Positions 11,665 to 20,863 are shown, numbered from the stretch's first letter. The stretch: DNA of 64,000 nt from Pseudoxanthomonas sp. PXM03 (GCF_014852005.1 NZ_JACVAU010000001.1:270001-334000), one strand, 5' to 3'. Notes: generated by a model not told the origin, from the sequence alone. Translations and numbers: made by a program.

Positions 11665-13850
11665 CAGTAGAGGTCCATCGGGTCGATGTCGAGCGACCAG
11701 CGCGTACGGCGCGCTTCCGGCATGGCATGGATCTGCGGCAACGCGAGGTCGAGTGCGCGGTGCAGCGTGCGGCGTTCCGGCGAGGACAGCAGCAATTGCA
11801 CGCGGTGCAGGCCGGCGCGGCGTGGCATCGGTGCGGGCAGGGGGCCGTGCATTTCCAGGGTGGCGTCCTGTGCGCGCAGGCTCTGCTTGGCGGCCTGCAG
11901 GAACTGGTGCGCGGCATCCACGTGCTGGGCTTCCGCACGCAGCAGGGCCAGATGTGCGAACGGTGGGAAGCCCGCCATCCGGCGTTGCTCCAGCTCTGCG
12001 TCGGCGAAGGCGTGGTAGCCGCCGGTGATCAGCGTGTTCAACAGCGGATGATCGGGGTGATGCGTCTGCAGCCACACATCGCCGCGCTTGCCGGCGCGCC
12101 CGGCGCGCCCCGCGACCTGGATCAGCTGCTGGGCGAGCTTCTCGCCCGCACGGAAGTCGGTGGAAAACAGGCCCTCGTCCACGCCGACCACCGCCACGCG
12201 CGTGAGGTGCGGCAGGTCGTGGCCCTTGGCCAGGATCTGCGTGCCCACCAGAATGCCGGGCGCATCGCCCAGCCTGGCCAGTTGTTGCGCCAGCCCATCA
12301 CGCTTCTGCGTGGTGCCGCGGTCCACCCGCAGCACCGGCACGTCGGCGAACAGGTCGGACAGCGTTTCCTCCAGCCGCTCCGTGCCGATCCCCTGCGGTT
12401 GCAATGCCAGGCCGCCGCAGTCGGGGCATGCCGGGGGGGCGGCCTGCCGCGCGCCGCAGTGATGGCACTGCAGGCGCTTGCCGCCCGCATGTACCGTCAT
12501 CGCGCTGTCGCAGCGCTTGCAGTGCGCGCTCCAGCCGCAGTCGTGGCACAGCAGCACCGGGGCGTACCCGCGGCGGTTCTTGAACACCAGTACCTGGCCA
12601 TCCGCCTCCAGCGCCTGGCGGATGGCCTGCAGCGTGTCGGGCAGCAGGCCGGCCTGCTGCGGTCGCTTGCGCATGTCCAGCACGCGCACGCCGGGCGGTT
12701 GCGCCTCGCCCGCGCGCCGCGACAGGCGCAGGTGCGCGTAGCGGCCGCTGCGCGCGTTGTGCAGCGTCTCCAGCGATGGCGTGGCGCTGCCCAGCACCAC
12801 CGGCACGTCCAGCGCCTTGCCGCGCACCAGCGCGAAGTCGCGAGCGTGGTAGCGGATGCCGTCCTGCTGCTTGTAGCTGCCGTCGTGTTCTTCGTCGATC
12901 ACGATCAGGCCGGCCTCCGGCAACGGGGTGAACACCGCCGAACGCGTGCCCACGATCACCCGTGCCTCACCACGCAGGCAGGCGGCCCAGGTACGGGCGC
13001 GCTCGCCATCGTTGAGGCCGGAGTGCAGCGCATGCACGGGCACCCCTAGGCGCTCGCGGAAGCGCGCCAGCGTCTGCGGCGTCAGGCCGATCTCCGGCAC
13101 CAGCACCAGCGCTTGGCGTCCACGAAGCAGGCAGTCGGCGATCGCGTGCAGGTAGACCTCGGTCTTGCCGCTGCCGGTCACCCCGTCCAGCAGCAGGGCA
13201 CCGAAGCCGGTCGTGCCGATGATCGTCTCGGCCGCGACGCGCTGTTCGTCGTTGAGCGCCGGACCAGGCCGGGGCGAAGGGGGCGTCGTCGTGGCGGGCG
13301 CGGCGACGCGTTCGGCCAGCCCGCGCCTGGCGAGGTCTCGTGCGGTGGCGCGCCCGGCATCCACGTGCAGGTCCAGCACGTCCTCGTCGAGCGAGGCGTG
13401 TGCGGCCAGCAGGTCGGCCAAACGCCGTGGCCGGCTGCCGGCGCGCAGGCGATCCTGCTGGGTGCGGCCGGCTTCCGTCAGGCGCCAGTGCCAGGCGTGG
13501 GTGTCCGGCAGGGGCTCGCCCTGGCGCAACTGGACCGGCAGGGCCGTCGCGACCACCTCGCCCATCGGCGCGTGCGTATAGCGGCCCAGCCAGTGCAGCG
13601 AGTCGAGCAGTTCCCCGTGCAGCAGGGGGCTGGCATCGAGCAGCGCCTCGGCGTGGCGAAGCTCCAGATCCGGGTCGGCCGGCTGCCCGACGCCGGCCAC
13701 GAAGCCGGTCAGCGCACGGTTGCCGAACAGCACCTTGACCCGCTTGCCCACGTCCTCCGGCGAGGCGGCGTGGCCGGGCGGGGGCAGGTAGTCGAACAGC
13801 CGTGGCAGAGGGACCGGCAGCGCGACCTGGAGGACGGAAACGGGCGACAT
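11664..13850 (-). CDS. priA: Primosomal replication restart helicase PriA
   Basis: A 728-residue superfamily 2 helicase that reloads the replisome at stalled forks. Visible: N-terminal VLQVALPVPLPRLFDYLPP, Walker A GVTGSGKTEVYL, Walker B IDEEHDGSYKQQDG, and two zinc-binding clusters of CxxC pairs (CHDCGW, CKRC, CHHC, CPDC) near residue 440-475, then GTQILAKGHD and QVAGRAGRAGK. An in-frame ATG at 13886 would add 12 residues; 13850 fits the family start. Upstream lie two perfect DnaA boxes in inverted orientation. Confidence 0.97.
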   Translation of the reverse strand: MSPVSVLQVALPVPLPRLFDYLPPPGHAASPEDVGKRVKVLFGNRALTGFVAGVGQPADPDLELRHAEALLDASPLLHGELLDSLHWLGRYTHAPMGEVVATALPVQLRQGEPLPDTHAWHWRLTEAGRTQQDRLRAGSRPRRLADLLAAHASLDEDVLDLHVDAGRATARDLARRGLAERVAAPATTTPPSPRPGPALNDEQRVAAETIIGTTGFGALLLDGVTGSGKTEVYLHAIADCLLRGRQALVLVPEIGLTPQTLARFRERLGVPVHALHSGLNDGERARTWAACLRGEARVIVGTRSAVFTPLPEAGLIVIDEEHDGSYKQQDGIRYHARDFALVRGKALDVPVVLGSATPSLETLHNARSGRYAHLRLSRRAGEAQPPGVRVLDMRKRPQQAGLLPDTLQAIRQALEADGQVLVFKNRRGYAPVLLCHDCGWSAHCKRCDSAMTVHAGGKRLQCHHCGARQAAPPACPDCGGLALQPQGIGTERLEETLSDLFADVPVLRVDRGTTQKRDGLAQQLARLGDAPGILVGTQILAKGHDLPHLTRVAVVGVDEGLFSTDFRAGEKLAQQLIQVAGRAGRAGKRGDVWLQTHHPDHPLLNTLITGGYHAFADAELEQRRMAGFPPFAHLALLRAEAQHVDAAHQFLQAAKQSLRAQDATLEMHGPLPAPMPRRAGLHRVQLLLSSPERRTLHRALDLALPQIHAMPEARRTRWSLDIDPMDLY

Positions 13851-14294
13851 TGTGTGCAGTGTATCGGCCCCTCCCGGCGGGGGCACATCTCGCGCAGTTG
13901 CGGTGATGTCCTGTCAAAATCTTGACGAAAATCACGCAAGTGCCCATCCCACAAGGGGATTCCGATTTATCCACACCAGCTGTGGATAAATCTGTGCATG
14001 GCGAGATTGCTTCACGGCGCGATGACGGTCCTGCAAGCCTCGGTGCCACCTTGGCGAAAAAAGCGCCATCCCTGTATTTTTCAATGAAATCATGCAGTTG
14101 CCCGTGAAACCCGATTGACACAATGTCCTGACGGGGGAGTCCCGGGCCTGGCATGACGGTTTGGTGACCGCTGTGCACAACGTTTTTCGCGGAAAGCCTT
14201 GTGCGGCCGAAGAGAGCAGGTTCCGGCGCGATGTCAAGCGTCCATACGGGCCCGCAGGCTGACTATGATCGGGTCGTCCGCAACCGGTTTCGCC
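13851..14294. other. 444-nt intergenic region between priA and the sigma-like gene
   Basis: No credible gene. It holds the inverted DnaA boxes (13967-13989) and a weaker DnaA-like TTGTGCACA on the minus strand at 14172-14180. Otherwise it presumably contains the divergent promoters of priA and of the gene at 14295; I see no clear -10/-35 pair. Confidence 0.6.
13967..13989. promoter_or_regulatory. Two perfect DnaA boxes in inverted orientation
   Basis: TTATCCACA (13967-13975) and TGTGGATAA (13981-13989), each an exact DnaA consensus box, face each other across CCAGC. They lie 117 nt upstream of the priA start. The palindrome could also act as a hairpin or as a site for another dimeric regulator. 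Confidence 0.7.
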
Positions 14295-15260
14295 ATGGCT
14301 CCCACCCCCGCTTCCGACCCGCCGCCCGCCGCCCTTGCCGCCTTCCTGCGGGGGTGCGAACGCCGGGGCGCGGTGTTCGCCGCGCTCCAGTGCGGAGACC
14401 CCGACCGTGGCGACGTCGCCCTGGCGGCGGCATTGCGCGCGTTCCGTGCCAAGGCGGCGGCGCTGCCGATGGCGGACTGGCCGGTGCGCTTCTGGTCGCT
14501 GCTCGCCGCCACCCCGCAACTGCGGGCGGACGGCGCGTACGCGCACTGGTCGGGTTCGCTTGCGGCCCTGGCGGCACCGGCGCCTGCCGACCGCGCCGCC
14601 CTGCTGCTGCGGCTGGCAGGCGGCCTGCAGGAGGCCGAGGCCGCCGAAGCGCTCGGCATCGACGGCCCGGCCTATCGCGATGCCTTGGCCCGTGCCTGTC
14701 CGCGTGATGCGACCGGGCAGCCCGACGCTGCCGGATGGCGTGCGCTGGCGGAAGCCATCCAGCAACACCTGCGCGACCTGTCTCCTGACCGTCTCGCCAC
14801 ACTGGCTCGCCTGCGGGAGGACGCCCTTGCCGGCACGCGCCCCGTGCCGCCGGTGGCGAAGCCCGCTGCGCTGGCCGTGACGGCTCCTCCGCGCCGCCGA
14901 CGCTGGCATTGGAGCCTGCTCGCGGTGCTCCTGTTGCTGGCGGCTGCTGCGGCAGGGTGGTGGTGGGACAGGCAGGACGCCCCGCCGCCGTCTGGCACGG
15001 CAGGGGTCCCGGCGGGCGGCGACGGCGCGCTGGCGCTGCCTCCGGATCCGGTGATCGCCGTGGCCGAACTGCCGGCTGCCGACGCCCCTGCCGTGCGCTC
15101 CGACGCTGCGATGGCGCCGCACGAACATGCGGACTTCGCGCTGCTCGCCGATGCCGACGAGGAGGCCCTCGCCCGCGAGGCGGACTTCCTGGCCTGGTAC
15201 GTGGCCGGCGCAGGCACGCCTCAAACGCCTGCCGTGGAGGATGACGATGCGGCGCGTTGA
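14295..15260 (+). CDS. Sigma-like protein fused to a DUF3619-like membrane domain
   Basis: A 321-residue protein in three parts. Residues 1-140 resemble a degenerate ECF sigma: an Ala-rich region 2-like helix block and a region 4-like helix-turn-helix, PADRAALLLRLAGGLQEAEA followed by AEALGI. Residues about 155-215 contain LSPDRLATLARLREDAL, an RRRRW stretch and one transmembrane helix, SLLAVLLLLAAAAAGWWW. The C-terminal acidic tail with DADEEALAREADFLAWY resembles the end of DUF3619 proteins. In betaproteobacteria sigma, DUF3619 and DUF3106 genes are adjacent; here the first two seem joined. Start at 14295 gives the simplest N terminus; the frame is open to 14199. Overlaps the next gene by 14 nt. 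Confidence 0.65.
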   Translation: MAPTPASDPPPAALAAFLRGCERRGAVFAALQCGDPDRGDVALAAALRAFRAKAAALPMADWPVRFWSLLAATPQLRADGAYAHWSGSLAALAAPAPADRAALLLRLAGGLQEAEAAEALGIDGPAYRDALARACPRDATGQPDAAGWRALAEAIQQHLRDLSPDRLATLARLREDALAGTRPVPPVAKPAALAVTAPPRRRRWHWSLLAVLLLLAAAAAGWWWDRQDAPPPSGTAGVPAGGDGALALPPDPVIAVAELPAADAPAVRSDAAMAPHEHADFALLADADEEALAREADFLAWYVAGAGTPQTPAVEDDDAAR

Positions 15261-15840
15261 GATGCGGATGGCTCTACTCGGCGCCGTGGGTCTGGTGGTC
15301 TCGATCGCCGGCATCGCCGTCTCCGCCGCGCAGGACGCCGCCGCCGGCGCGCGCTGGCAGGCGATGTCGCCGGCGGCGCAGGCGGCGTGGCAGCAACGGC
15401 GCATCGCGTGGGATGCGCTGCTCCTGCACGAACGCGAAGACCGTCGCGCGCGCTACGCCGCCTGGCGTTCACTGGACGAAGTACAGCGCGCGCGGTTGCG
15501 CGCCGCGGCCGCCGAGGTCGCCGCGCTGCCGCCGGAACACCAGGCTGCCCTGCGCACGCAGTTCGCCGTGCAGGATGCGATGCAGCGCAACGGATGGCGC
15601 TTGGGGCCGGCGCTCGGTGCTGACTGGCCGCGCCTGCAACCCTTGTTCGCCTACGTACCGCCCGGCGAGCGCGACGCGGCGCTCTCGGTGCTGCACCAGC
15701 TCGACGCGGAGCAACGGGACGATCTGGCCGCGCTGGCGCAGCGCTTGCCGCCGCAGGACCGGGATGCGTTCCGTCGTGAACTGCTGGCGGTGCCTGTCAG
15801 CCAGCGGCGCGCATGGCTGCGGCACCAGCGTGATCGCTAG
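15247..15840 (+). CDS. DUF3106 family secreted/anchored protein
   Basis: A 197-residue protein with an N-terminal hydrophobic signal or anchor (MALLGAVGLVVSIAGIAVS) and a helical body rich in Arg, Ala and Trp: WQAMSPAAQAAWQQRR and LRTQFAVQDAMQRNGWRLGP, as in DUF3106 proteins. GGAGG lies 6 nt before the ATG at 15247; it starts inside the previous gene, so the two are co-translated. Predicted to act in the periplasm with the sigma-like membrane protein; the molecular role is unknown. Confidence 0.75.
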   Translation: MRRVEMRMALLGAVGLVVSIAGIAVSAAQDAAAGARWQAMSPAAQAAWQQRRIAWDALLLHEREDRRARYAAWRSLDEVQRARLRAAAAEVAALPPEHQAALRTQFAVQDAMQRNGWRLGPALGADWPRLQPLFAYVPPGERDAALSVLHQLDAEQRDDLAALAQRLPPQDRDAFRRELLAVPVSQRRAWLRHQRDR

Positions 15841-15863
15841 CCAGGAGCACAGAACACCGGATC

Positions 15864-15896
15864 CCGTTCGTGGTTCGACGGGCTCACCACGAACGG
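15864..15896. repeat. REP-like palindrome
   Basis: CCGTTCGTGG and CCACGAACGG are perfect 10-bp arms around a 13-nt loop (TTCGACGGGCTCA). The pattern matches the interspersed palindrome seen in many Xanthomonadaceae and other proteobacteria. It lies between two convergent genes, the usual location of such elements. I found no second copy in this window. Confidence 0.75.
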
Positions 15897-15941
15897 CATG
15901 CAAGGCGACGTGCCTGCATGGCGGCGCCGTGCGGCGTTTCC

Positions 15942-17153
15942 CTACGCATTCACCAGGCTGGTCAGGGACAGCAGGACCATGGCCGTGACGACGAGCATGA
16001 AGTACAGCATGCCCAGCGCGAGGTACTTCACCAGCGTGACGACCGGGTGCTGGCGATAGACGCGCTGCTGCATCCAGAACAGGTACACCGGCATCCAGCA
16101 CATGATCAGCAGCTCGGCCAGCCACACGGGCGCGCGTGCCACGGTCGCCTGCGCGGGCAGCAGGCTGTCGATGAAGGACAGGGCGAAGAACGCCAGCACG
16201 CACAGGCACAGGTAGGCGTGACTGTAGAGCGCCACCACCAGGTGTTCCAGGTACACACGGCGTGTACCGATGTACGCCAGCTTCAGCAGCAGCGCGAACA
16301 CCGGCACCAGCACGAACAGCGCCGATGGAACCGACCCCATCATGGTGTTCTTGAACAGCTCGGGGTCTTTCTGCAGGCGCGGGATGTTGTCCTGCGCCCG
16401 CGCGATCTTCTTGTTCAACCAGCGGTTGCCGAACGCCGGCAGCCAGTCCACCCGGATCGGATTGTCGGTCGGATGCCACGGCTTTCCGTTCTGCGAGAAC
16501 AGCGAGCCGGTGGAGTCCGGCATCGGCCCGCCCTCCGGAATCCGGTCGGGTTCGGCCAGCGCCGGATGATCCGGCTGCAGTGCGGCGATGCGCGCGCGTG
16601 CCCGCGCCTGGGTGCCGCGGATGTTGTCTTCCACGCGGCCGCGCGCGAAGGCGAGCGGCGGCGGGATGGTGGCGCGCGCGGCCAGCAGCCCGTCGATGGT
16701 CCGGTCGCGCAGGCGCACCACTTCGTCGGGGTCGGTCAACGATTCGAAGTCGACGCCTTCGTCCCCCGCGCCCGTCACTTTGACCGTCGTGCCGCCCTTG
16801 CCGTCCGCCACGGCTGGCGGGCTCAGCACATCGCCGCTGCCCATGGCGAACTTGCCCACGAAGAACGTCAGCACGCTGAGGACGACGAACAGCCGCAGCG
16901 GCGCCACGAAGGGCGCGCGATGGCCTGACAGGTAGGCGTTCGCCAGCTTGCCCGGCGACATCAGTGTGCGCAGGGTGCGGAAGATGCGGCCGTCCAGGTG
17001 CCAGAACGACTCGAAAACTTCTTCCACCGCATGCCCGAAGCTGCGCAACGGGTTGTGCGAGGTCTGTCCGCAGGCATGGCAGAACTCGCCCTGCAGCGGT
17101 GTATGGCAGTTCTCGCACGCGCTGGCGTGCACGGCATCGTGCGATGGGGTCAT
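15942..17153 (-). CDS. DUF3667 membrane protein with N-terminal zinc ribbon
   Basis: A 403-residue protein. The N terminus has two CxxC knuckles (CENC, CHAC), probably a small zinc ribbon, then FWHLDGRIFRTLRTLMSPGKLANAYLSGHRAPFVAPLRLFVVLSVLTFFVGK, the signature stretch of DUF3667 (here described across several helices). A ~150-residue soluble loop follows, then four to five transmembrane helices to the C terminus. Family function is unknown. It converges on the DUF3106 gene and is divergent from the MATE gene, 101 nt apart. Confidence 0.85.
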   Translation of the reverse strand: MTPSHDAVHASACENCHTPLQGEFCHACGQTSHNPLRSFGHAVEEVFESFWHLDGRIFRTLRTLMSPGKLANAYLSGHRAPFVAPLRLFVVLSVLTFFVGKFAMGSGDVLSPPAVADGKGGTTVKVTGAGDEGVDFESLTDPDEVVRLRDRTIDGLLAARATIPPPLAFARGRVEDNIRGTQARARARIAALQPDHPALAEPDRIPEGGPMPDSTGSLFSQNGKPWHPTDNPIRVDWLPAFGNRWLNKKIARAQDNIPRLQKDPELFKNTMMGSVPSALFVLVPVFALLLKLAYIGTRRVYLEHLVVALYSHAYLCLCVLAFFALSFIDSLLPAQATVARAPVWLAELLIMCWMPVYLFWMQQRVYRQHPVVTLVKYLALGMLYFMLVVTAMVLLSLTSLVNA

Positions 17154-17254
17154 GGGGCGTTCGGGTGGCGCGGCGGGCTAGCGGGTAAGATACCGGCCTC
17201 CCGTGACCCGGTGCCAGCGCGAATCCGCGCGGCCGCAGTCCGGCGGTTGATCCC

Positions 17255-18634
17255 ATGTCCCGTTCCCCCTCCCCGACCCCGCGCTTCGGACAGGAAGTGC
17301 GCGCCACAGGCACGCTCGCGTTGCCGCTGGTGCTGGGCCACGTCTCCACCGGTCTGATCGGCTTCGTCGACAACGTCATCGCCGGCCACCACGCCACCCA
17401 GACGCTGGCGGCCGTCACCGTGGGTACCGCGTTGCTGTGGCTGCCCATGATGGTGCCGATCGGTACGCTGATCTCGCTGACGGCGTCCGTGTCGCAGCTG
17501 GATGGCGCGAAGCGGCGCGACGAGATCGCGCCGCTGTTCCGCCAGGCGCTGTGGCTGTCGCTGGGGCTGGGCCTGCTGATGTTCGCCTTCCTGAGTGCCG
17601 CGCCCTACGCGCTGACCGCGTTCGGCATCACGCCCGACATCATTCCCGGTGCGACGGCGTTCCTGCACGGCATCCGCTGGGGCGTGCCGGCGCTGACGTT
17701 CTACTTCTGCATGCGCTATCTGAGCGAAGGCACGCACTGGACGCTGCCCACGATGATCCTGGGCTTCGGCGGCCTGCTGGTGCTGGCGCCGGTGGGCTAC
17801 GTGCTGACGTTCGGCAAGCTCGGGTTCCCGGAGATGGGCGCAGGCGGGTTGGGCATCGCCTCGGCGCTGACCATGTGGCTGCAGGCCATCGCGTTCGCGA
17901 TCTACCTGGCGCGCGCGCGCCGCTTCGCCGACCTGCAGCTGTTCGCGCATTTCGAGCCGCCGCGTCGCGAACCCATTCTGCAACTGCTGCGCACCGGCCT
18001 GCCCATCGGCATCACCGTGCTGATGGAAGGCAGCCTCTTCATCGTCACCGCGCTGCTGATCGCGCGCCTGGGCGCTACGCCCGCCGCCGCGCACCAGATC
18101 GCCATCAACGTGTCGGCGCTGTGCTTCATGATCCCGATGGGCGTGGCCGAGGCCACCACCGTGCGCGTGGGCCATGCGGTCGGTTCGGGCGACGTGGCCG
18201 GCATCCGCCGCGCCGCGCACGCGGGCTACGTCATCGTGCTGGCCACGCAGGCCATGTCGGCGTTGTTCCTGCTGCTGGGCCATGACCTGGTGGTGGCGCT
18301 GTATACCGATGACCTGGCCGTGGCCGCCCTCGCCGGCACCCTGCTGCTGTTTGCCGCCGCCTTCCAGTTCCCCGATGGCATCCAGGTGCTGTCCGCCGGT
18401 GCACTGCGCGGGCTGAAGGACACCCGCGTGCCGATGTGGCTGGCGGTCGCGGCCTATTGGGGCCTGGGCATGCCGCTGGGCGCCGGGCTTGGCCTGGGCC
18501 TGGGCTGGGGACCGCAGGGCATGTGGCTGGGCCTGATCGTGGGCCTGACCGCCGCCGCCGTGCTGCTGGGCTGGCGCTTTCAGCGCAGCAGCCTGCGCTG
18601 GACCGCCGCCACGCCCGCAGCTTCCGCACGGTGA
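17255..18634 (+). CDS. norM: MATE family multidrug efflux transporter (NorM-like)
   Basis: A 459-residue inner-membrane cation antiporter of the MATE family. Visible: TLALPLVLGHVSTGLIGFVDNVIAG at the N terminus, GTALLWLPMMVPIGTL, twelve expected helices, and the second-half repeat beginning GLPIGITVLMEGSLF with AHQIAINVSALCFMIPMGV and RVGHAVGSGD. Substrate is not predictable from sequence. It ends 63 nt before sppA with no terminator visible, so a shared transcript is possible. Confidence 0.93.
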   Translation: MSRSPSPTPRFGQEVRATGTLALPLVLGHVSTGLIGFVDNVIAGHHATQTLAAVTVGTALLWLPMMVPIGTLISLTASVSQLDGAKRRDEIAPLFRQALWLSLGLGLLMFAFLSAAPYALTAFGITPDIIPGATAFLHGIRWGVPALTFYFCMRYLSEGTHWTLPTMILGFGGLLVLAPVGYVLTFGKLGFPEMGAGGLGIASALTMWLQAIAFAIYLARARRFADLQLFAHFEPPRREPILQLLRTGLPIGITVLMEGSLFIVTALLIARLGATPAAAHQIAINVSALCFMIPMGVAEATTVRVGHAVGSGDVAGIRRAAHAGYVIVLATQAMSALFLLLGHDLVVALYTDDLAVAALAGTLLLFAAAFQFPDGIQVLSAGALRGLKDTRVPMWLAVAAYWGLGMPLGAGLGLGLGWGPQGMWLGLIVGLTAAAVLLGWRFQRSSLRWTAATPAASAR

Positions 18635-18697
18635 CCAACGGGGCATGTAAGCCCCGCAGGCACACGCTACAGTGACCCCAGTTTCCCGGAGTTCCCC

Positions 18698-20602
18698 ATG
18701 AGCCAAGTCGCACCTGCACCCCGCCGCAGCCCGATCACCACGTTCTTCGTCGGCCTGTGGGACGTGATGAACTTCACCCGCAAGCTGGTCCTCAACCTGA
18801 TCTTCTTCGGGCTGCTGTTCCTGATCTTCATCGTGTTCGTCATCGCCGCCGGCAGTGGCGGGGTGAAGCCGCTGATGGAGCGCACCACCTTCGTGCTGGC
18901 GCCGGAAGGCCGCCTGGTGGAACAGTTCACCGCCGACCCCGCCACCCGCGCGCTGGCCAAGGCGTTCGGCGACAAGAGCGCCGAGGAAGTGCAGCTGCGC
19001 GACCTGCTGCGCGCCATCGAGGCCGCGCAGAAGGACGAGAAGATCGAACGCATGCTGCTGCGCGTGGACCAGCTGCAGCCCACCGGCTACGCCTCGCTGC
19101 GTGAAGTCGCCGCCGCGCTGGCGAAGTTCCGCGCCTCGGGCAAGCAGATCGTCGCCTTCGGCGAGAACGTCAGCCAGACCCAGTACCTGCTGGCCGCGCA
19201 GGCCAACGAGGTCTACATCGACCCGATGGGCAGCCTGATGCTCGAGGGCCTGGGCCGCTATCGCCAGTACTACCGCCAGGGCTTGCAGGAGAAGCTGGGC
19301 GTGGACGTGCACCTGTTCAAGGTGGGCGAATACAAGTCCGCGGCCGAACCGTACGTGCTGGACGCTGCATCGAAGGAAGCCAAGGAAGCCGACCTGTACT
19401 GGATGAACGACGTCTGGCAGCGCCTGCTTGCCGACATCGCCAAGGTGCGCAAGACCACGCCCGAGGCGCTGGCCGCCGGCATCGACACCATGCCCGAAGG
19501 CATCGCCGCCGCCGGTGGCGACCTGGCCAAGTACGCCCTGCAGCAGAAGCTGGTGGACGGCCTGAAGACGCAGGAAGAAGTCGAGAACCTGCTGATCGAG
19601 CGCGGCGTGGCCGACGAGGATTCCGACACCGGCTTCCGCGCCATCGGCCTGGCCGGTTACCTGCCCCAGCTCGATGCCAGGACGAACCCCTTGGACAAGC
19701 GCCCGCAGGTGGCCGTGGTGGTCGCGGAAGGCGAGATCACCGACGGCGACCAGCCGGCCGGCCGCGTCGGTGGCCTGTCCACCTCGGCACTGCTGCGCGA
19801 GGCACGCGACGACGAGGACGTGAAGGCCGTGGTGCTGCGAGTGGATTCGCCCGGTGGCGGCGTGTATGCCTCCGAACAGATCCGCCGCGAAGTGGCCGCG
19901 CTGAAGAAGGCCGGCAAGCCGGTGGTCGTCTCGATGGGCGACCTGGCCGCATCGGGCGGCTACTGGATCAGCATGAATGCCGACCGCATCTATGCCGACC
20001 CGTCCACCATCACCGGTTCCATCGGCATCTTCGGCCTGATCCCCACCGTGCCGCGCACGCTGGAGAAGATCGGCGTGCGTACCGACGGCGTGGGCACCAC
20101 CCGCTTCGCCGGCGCGTTCGACATCAGCCGCCCGTTGGACCCGGCCGTGGGCCAGGTGATCCAGTCGGTCATCGACAAGGGCTACGCCGACTTCACCGGC
20201 AAGGTCGCCGAGGCGCGCAAGAAGCCGGTCGAAGAGATCGACGCGGTGGCACGCGGCCGCGTGTGGAGCGGTGCGCAGGCCAAGGAACGTGGCCTGGTCG
20301 ATGAACTGGCTGGTCTGGATGCGGCCCTGGCCGATGCCGCCAAGCGCGCCAAGCTGGGCGAACCCGACAAGTACCGCGTGCGCTACATCGAGAAGATGTC
20401 CTCGCCGTTCTCGCAGTTCATGGGCGGCTTCGCCGGCAGCCGCCTGGGCTCGGCGTGGTTGAAGGACTCCGACTTCGCCCGCGCCCTGCTGGCGCGCAGC
20501 CTGCCGGAGATGGAAGCACAGCTGCGTTTCGTCGACGAAGCCGTCAACGACCGCCACGGTGCCCCGGTGAAGAGCCTGGCGTACTGCTTCTGCGGGTTCT
20601 GA
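18698..20602 (+). CDS. sppA: Signal peptide peptidase SppA (67K type)
   Basis: A 634-residue membrane-anchored serine protease of family S49 that degrades cleaved signal peptides. One transmembrane helix at about 30-50 (LNLIFFGLLFLIFIVFVIAA). The duplicated structure of the long form is intact: catalytic Lys in VGEYKSAAEPY in the first half and catalytic Ser in MGDLAASGGYWIS in the second, with TGSIGIFG following. A GC-rich hairpin terminator follows. An 1135-codon open frame on the opposite strand is a codon-bias shadow. Confidence 0.96.
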   Translation: MSQVAPAPRRSPITTFFVGLWDVMNFTRKLVLNLIFFGLLFLIFIVFVIAAGSGGVKPLMERTTFVLAPEGRLVEQFTADPATRALAKAFGDKSAEEVQLRDLLRAIEAAQKDEKIERMLLRVDQLQPTGYASLREVAAALAKFRASGKQIVAFGENVSQTQYLLAAQANEVYIDPMGSLMLEGLGRYRQYYRQGLQEKLGVDVHLFKVGEYKSAAEPYVLDAASKEAKEADLYWMNDVWQRLLADIAKVRKTTPEALAAGIDTMPEGIAAAGGDLAKYALQQKLVDGLKTQEEVENLLIERGVADEDSDTGFRAIGLAGYLPQLDARTNPLDKRPQVAVVVAEGEITDGDQPAGRVGGLSTSALLREARDDEDVKAVVLRVDSPGGGVYASEQIRREVAALKKAGKPVVVSMGDLAASGGYWISMNADRIYADPSTITGSIGIFGLIPTVPRTLEKIGVRTDGVGTTRFAGAFDISRPLDPAVGQVIQSVIDKGYADFTGKVAEARKKPVEEIDAVARGRVWSGAQAKERGLVDELAGLDAALADAAKRAKLGEPDKYRVRYIEKMSSPFSQFMGGFAGSRLGSAWLKDSDFARALLARSLPEMEAQLRFVDEAVNDRHGAPVKSLAYCFCGF

Positions 20603-20625
20603 ACCTCATCGTCATCGCCTGATCG

Positions 20626-20655
20626 ACGGGCCGCGCGGGACACCGCGCGGCCCGT
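20626..20655 (+). terminator. sppA terminator-like hairpin
   Basis: ACGGGCCGCGCGG and CCGCGCGGCCCGT form a perfect 13-bp stem with loop GACA, 24 nt behind the sppA stop. The T run is weak (TTGCGTTTG), so termination may be partial. Confidence 0.7.
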
Positions 20656-20807
20656 TGCGTTTGCGGCATCGCCTGCCACGCAGGTGACGGGTGCGCCGGG
20701 TCTGGACGCCGATGCATGGCGCCATCGCCACAGCCGTGGCCCGGCGCAACGCGGCGGATACCGCCTGCGGACCGCCTTGCACGGGGTGCAGGATCACCCG
20801 GCTGGCA

Positions 20808-20835
20808 ATGAATATATGAAACATATATGATTCAT
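20808..20835. promoter_or_regulatory. AT-rich inverted repeats upstream of the ParD-like/MetAP operon
   Basis: ATATATG-AAA-CATATAT (20812-20828) is a perfect 7-bp inverted repeat, bracketed by ATGAAT (20808) and ATTCAT (20830). This is the only strongly AT-rich patch in the area and lies 29 nt before the ribbon-helix-helix gene. It is a plausible promoter -10 and autoregulatory operator. Confidence 0.5.
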
Positions 20836-20863
20836 GTATTCCGTTCCCTTTCAAGGCACCTCC

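Noticed and set aside
17150-20557. 1135-codon open frame on the minus strand opposite the MATE and sppA genes
   Set aside because: Its protein is a low-complexity run of Gln, Arg, His and Gly with no domain, and the other strand encodes two well-recognised proteins. It arises from the high GC third-position bias.
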